A DNA stretch of 64,000 nucleotides from Loxodes magnus (Eukaryota; Ciliophora; Karyorelictea; Loxodida; Loxodidae): positions 186,001-250,000 of the forward strand of contig CAMPDV010000376.1 of the NCBI GenBank assembly GCA_946699065.1, read 5' to 3'. A program made the position numbers and the translations under genes. Below are positions 61,166 through 64,000 of this stretch, piece after piece. The notes under the pieces were generated by a model. It saw nothing but the letters and a program-made list of their open reading frames with translations, was not told the DNA's origin and did not search any database. Position 1 is the stretch's first letter. Every line of letters begins with the position of its first letter.

Positions 61166-61598
61166 AGTGGAAACAAATCCGGGAATTTAAACCTTAAATT
61201 CTAAACTAATAGACAAAACAAAGCCTCATTTAACTAGCAAGAATCAAGAATTCAAAAAAGATAAATCTACTCTGTTAAGGATTGGAAAATCCTGAATTTC
61301 CTAAAAAACTGAAAAACTGAAAAAGCTTAAGAAACGTTGCAAGTAATTATTTAGCTTTATTTCTTAATTGAGAAAATAAATAAAGAAATATTGATTCTGA
61401 AGGTGGAATACTAGAATCTTCGCTTTTTTGTAAGATAAAAAAGGAAGATAAAGGGTTGGTAAGTTAAGTTAAGTTTAGTTTTAAGTTGAATCCTTAACTT
61501 TCAAATTTATGCTAATAGAAAAACTTAGCAGCAAATCCATAGAAATAAAAAAATAATTTCAATTGCCAATTAAAAAATACTAACTTCAAACAGATAAA

Positions 61599-62045
61599 AT
61601 GGAAAATGAACAAAAAATTTAAGCAAAATAAAAACTTTACTACAAACCCTTAATAAACGTTGATATTATTGTCAAAAGACTTGACTTTTATGGAGGTAAT
61701 GTCTAAAGTGAAGAAGAGTGCTTGACTGCACAAAATAAATTTGGAACATCGAGAAGGCTATATTGTAACTATTTTGGTTGTATTTACTGAAAGAAGCCAG
61801 TATTAGATGCCTCAAATGTGACACCATTCAAGCAGGACCTTGATAAATAATAATAGCAAAATAAATAGATTCAAAAGGACAACGATAAACTTATAATTTA
61901 TTTAAAGAAATCGTAGAAAAATTAAAAGAAGATGGAAGAACAATTATATGAGCCTATTGAAGAGAAAGAAAAATTATCTTAGTTTGAAATTGATTCCTGT
62001 ATAATTGAGTAATTAATATAAAAATTTTTATTGTCTTTAACTTGA
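61599..62045 (+). CDS. Small unknown protein (148 aa)
   Basis: ATG 61599 (M-E-N-E-Q-K-I-Q-A-K-Q-K-L-Y-Y-K) to TGA 62043-62045 in one frame. The central part is well-composed: N-V-D-I-I-V-K-R-L-D-F-Y-G-G-N-V, E-C-L-T-A-Q-N-K-F-G-T-S-R-R-L-Y, C-N-Y-F-G-C-I-Y-W. A Gln/Lys-rich helical region and an acidic end (P-I-E-E-K-E-K-L-S-Q-F-E) follow. One internal TGA must be Trp. The TGA at 62043 followed by a hairpin is the likeliest stop; TAA-TGA-TGA follows at 62061. I recognise no family. Confidence 0.6.
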
Positions 62046-62059
62046 GGAAACATTTCCTC
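62044..62059 (+). terminator. Hairpin overlapping the presumed stop of the 148-aa gene
   Basis: GAGGAA-ACAT-TTCCTC is a perfect 6-bp stem with a 4-base loop, starting inside the presumed TGA stop. It could help 3' end formation or termination context. It is short and could be chance. Confidence 0.3.
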
Positions 62060-62429
62060 TAATTAATGATGATTCAAAATCTTTTAGTTAAAATTAATTA
62101 ATTAATACTCTTACTTTCAAATTTTTATTTTTAATTCCCCTTTCTTTTTTTCTCCTTTTGCTATTTTATTTATTCACCTATTCTCTTTTTCTTTCTTTTC
62201 TCTAATTTCATAATTTAATTTTTTATATTTATTTTATCTAAAAAAAGCATAAAAATACGTGCTTCTATTTTTTTATACTATAATAATTTAATTTTACTTA
62301 TTTATTCCATATTATAATTTAAGTTCATTTATTTTTCTATCTAATTTTAATTATATTTTTAGCTATTAAGTTTTAATAATTCCTTAATTAAATTTTAATC
62401 TTTTAAATTATTTATATTTTCTTATATAT

Positions 62430-64000
62430 CTACAAATTTAATTTTTAACTTTTCAATTTAATGAAACGTATTCGTTTAAAATTAGCCTCTTATTCTCTTC
62501 CTCCATTTCCACTCTCTCTATCGAGCACCCATGTATTACCAATCCTGTCTTTCCTATTATTTTTCTCAATCTCCCATTAGATTACTACATATTAGCTTCC
62601 ATCTCCCATATATTTATTGTGCTATCATCACTTCCTGATAATATATATTTATTATCATTTGTCATTGCTAATGATATAACAGAATTAATATGTCCTTTTA
62701 ACGTCTTAAGTAAACTTCCTGTCAACATATCTCAGATTTTTATAGTATTATCAAAACTTCCTGATATTATTTATTTGTTATCACTTGTTATCACTACTGA
62801 GTTAATAGAAGCAGTATGACCTTATAATGTATTAAGCAGATTTCCTGTCAAAATATCTCAGATTTTTATTGCATTATCAAAACTTCCTGATATTATTTAT
62901 TTGTTATCACTTGTTATCACTACTGAGTTAATAGAAGCAGTATGACCTTATAATGTCTAAATTATAGTTCCTGTCTAAAATTTTCAAATTTTTATTGTTT
63001 TATCATAACTTCCTGATATTATTTAATTTTTATCACTTGTTATCGTCACAGAATTAATAGAACCATTATGACCTTACAAAGTATTAAGCAGATTTCCTGT
63101 TTACATATCTCAGATTTTTATTGTATCATCTGAACTTCCTGATATTATTTACTTGTTATCCCATGTTATAACTACTGATTTAACAGAATCAGAATGTCCT
63201 TTCAACGTCTTAATATTGTTTCCTGTTTAAATATCTCAAATTTTTATAGAACTATCTTCACTTCCTGATATTATTTACTTGTTATCACTTGTTATAACCA
63301 CTGAGTTAACACAACCAGAATGGCCTTTCAATGTCTTAAGTAGGTTTCCTTTCTCTATATCTCATATCTATATTTTTTTAAAAAGATTTCCTGATACTAT
63401 TTACTTTTTATCAGTTGTGATTGATATTGATCGGATAACTTCAGTTTAACTTTATATTGGTTTATTAAGAGTATCTTTGTACATATCTTAGATTCTTATT
63501 GTTTTATCTTGACTTCCTGATATTATTTACTTATCATTTGCTAATGCTATTGTTGCAACCGGACCAATATGAGCTTCTAAAGTCTTAAGTAGAATTCCTG
63601 TTTACATATCTCAGATTTTAATTGTTTAGTCCCAACTTCCTGACAAAATATATCTATTATCATTTGTTATTGCTAATGATGAAACATAATTAATATGTCC
63701 TTTTAACGTCCTAAGTAAATTTCCTGTCAAAATATCTCAGATTTTTATAGTATTATCAAAACTTCCTGATATTATTTACTTGCTATTATTTGTAATTACT
63801 ACTGATCTAACAGTATCAGTATGACCTTTCAATGTTTTAATATTGCTTCCTGTTTACATATCTCAGATTTTAATTGTTTAGTCCCAACTCCCCGACAAAA
63901 TATATCTATTATCATTTGTTATTGCTACTGATGTAACTCAATGATTATGACCTTTTAATGTATTAAGTAAATTCCCTGTCTACATATCTCAGATTTTTAT
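62430..64000 (-). CDS. Gene C: WD40 protein of the A/B family, C-terminal part
   Basis: The gene enters from the right edge; its N-terminus lies outside. Twelve WD units of about 41-42 residues are visible (pattern T-N-D-N-R-Y-I-L-S-G-S-W-D-Q-T-I-K-I-W-D). The WD tryptophan codon is TGA in ten units, TGG in the last (about 62610) and TAA in one (about 63487). After the last unit comes the same tail as A and B: G-K-T-G-L-V-I-H-G-C, E-x-V-E-M-E, N-x-R-L, Y-V-S-L-N-W (Trp by TGA at 62455-62453). Homology ends near 62450, and the true stop is uncertain. By relation to A and B, the missing part probably holds a NACHT domain, but this is inference. Confidence 0.85.

Noticed and set aside
62619-62819. 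Standard-code plus-strand ORF of 66 aa with repeats
   Set aside because: Antisense shadow of gene C.

Overview
The window is very AT-rich nuclear DNA of a ciliate-like protist that reads all three standard stop codons as amino acids. The best gene families here are open only if TAA and TAG are glutamine and TGA is tryptophan. The clearest proof is the partial WD40 gene at the right end, where the invariant tryptophan of the WD motif is TGA in 10 of 12 repeats. That combination is known from karyorelictean ciliates such as Loxodes and Parduczia and from Condylostoma. It excludes the Tetrahymena/Paramecium code, where TGA is only a stop. Standard-code ORF calling therefore misses nearly every gene. 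Stop positions below are inferred from where conservation ends plus the first in-frame TGA.

Positions 1-30191 form one giant imperfect palindrome centred near 15.1 kb. The outer arms (1-5969 and 24246-30191, about 97% identical by eye) hold old ORF1-type retroposons and a broken tRNA-Lys. Inside them, clearly more diverged, are two intact, divergently transcribed paralogues: gene A (minus, 7129-11457) and gene B (plus, 18364-23583). Both encode an NLR-like STAND protein with a novel N-terminal region, a helical linker, a NACHT NTPase, pentapeptide repeats, WD40 repeats and a conserved C-terminal tail. A has 7 WD40 units (one propeller) and B has 14 (two propellers). A third family member (gene C) enters at the right edge. 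The 6.9 kb between A and B is filled with decayed LINE pieces.

Positions 30.2-39.5 kb are mostly AT-rich DNA without recognisable genes. They contain a zinc-knuckle ORF1 (31.65-32.66 kb, minus) and a SINE with a 5S-rRNA-like head (37.56-37.92 kb, minus). Both SINEs in the window carry the same 3' stem-loop plus (TTTA)n tail as the LINE at 14.2 kb, so the LINE probably mobilised them.

Positions 40.4-61.2 kb are bounded by a second inverted repeat (arms of about 1 kb, about 20 kb apart). Each arm carries a GC-richer core of about 210 bp that is almost identical between arms, while the rest of the arms has diverged. The interior holds several protein-coding stretches I cannot assign to families: multi-pass membrane proteins and two Gln/Ser-rich proteins ending in a transmembrane helix. 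A small unknown gene (61.6-62.0 kb) and gene C follow.
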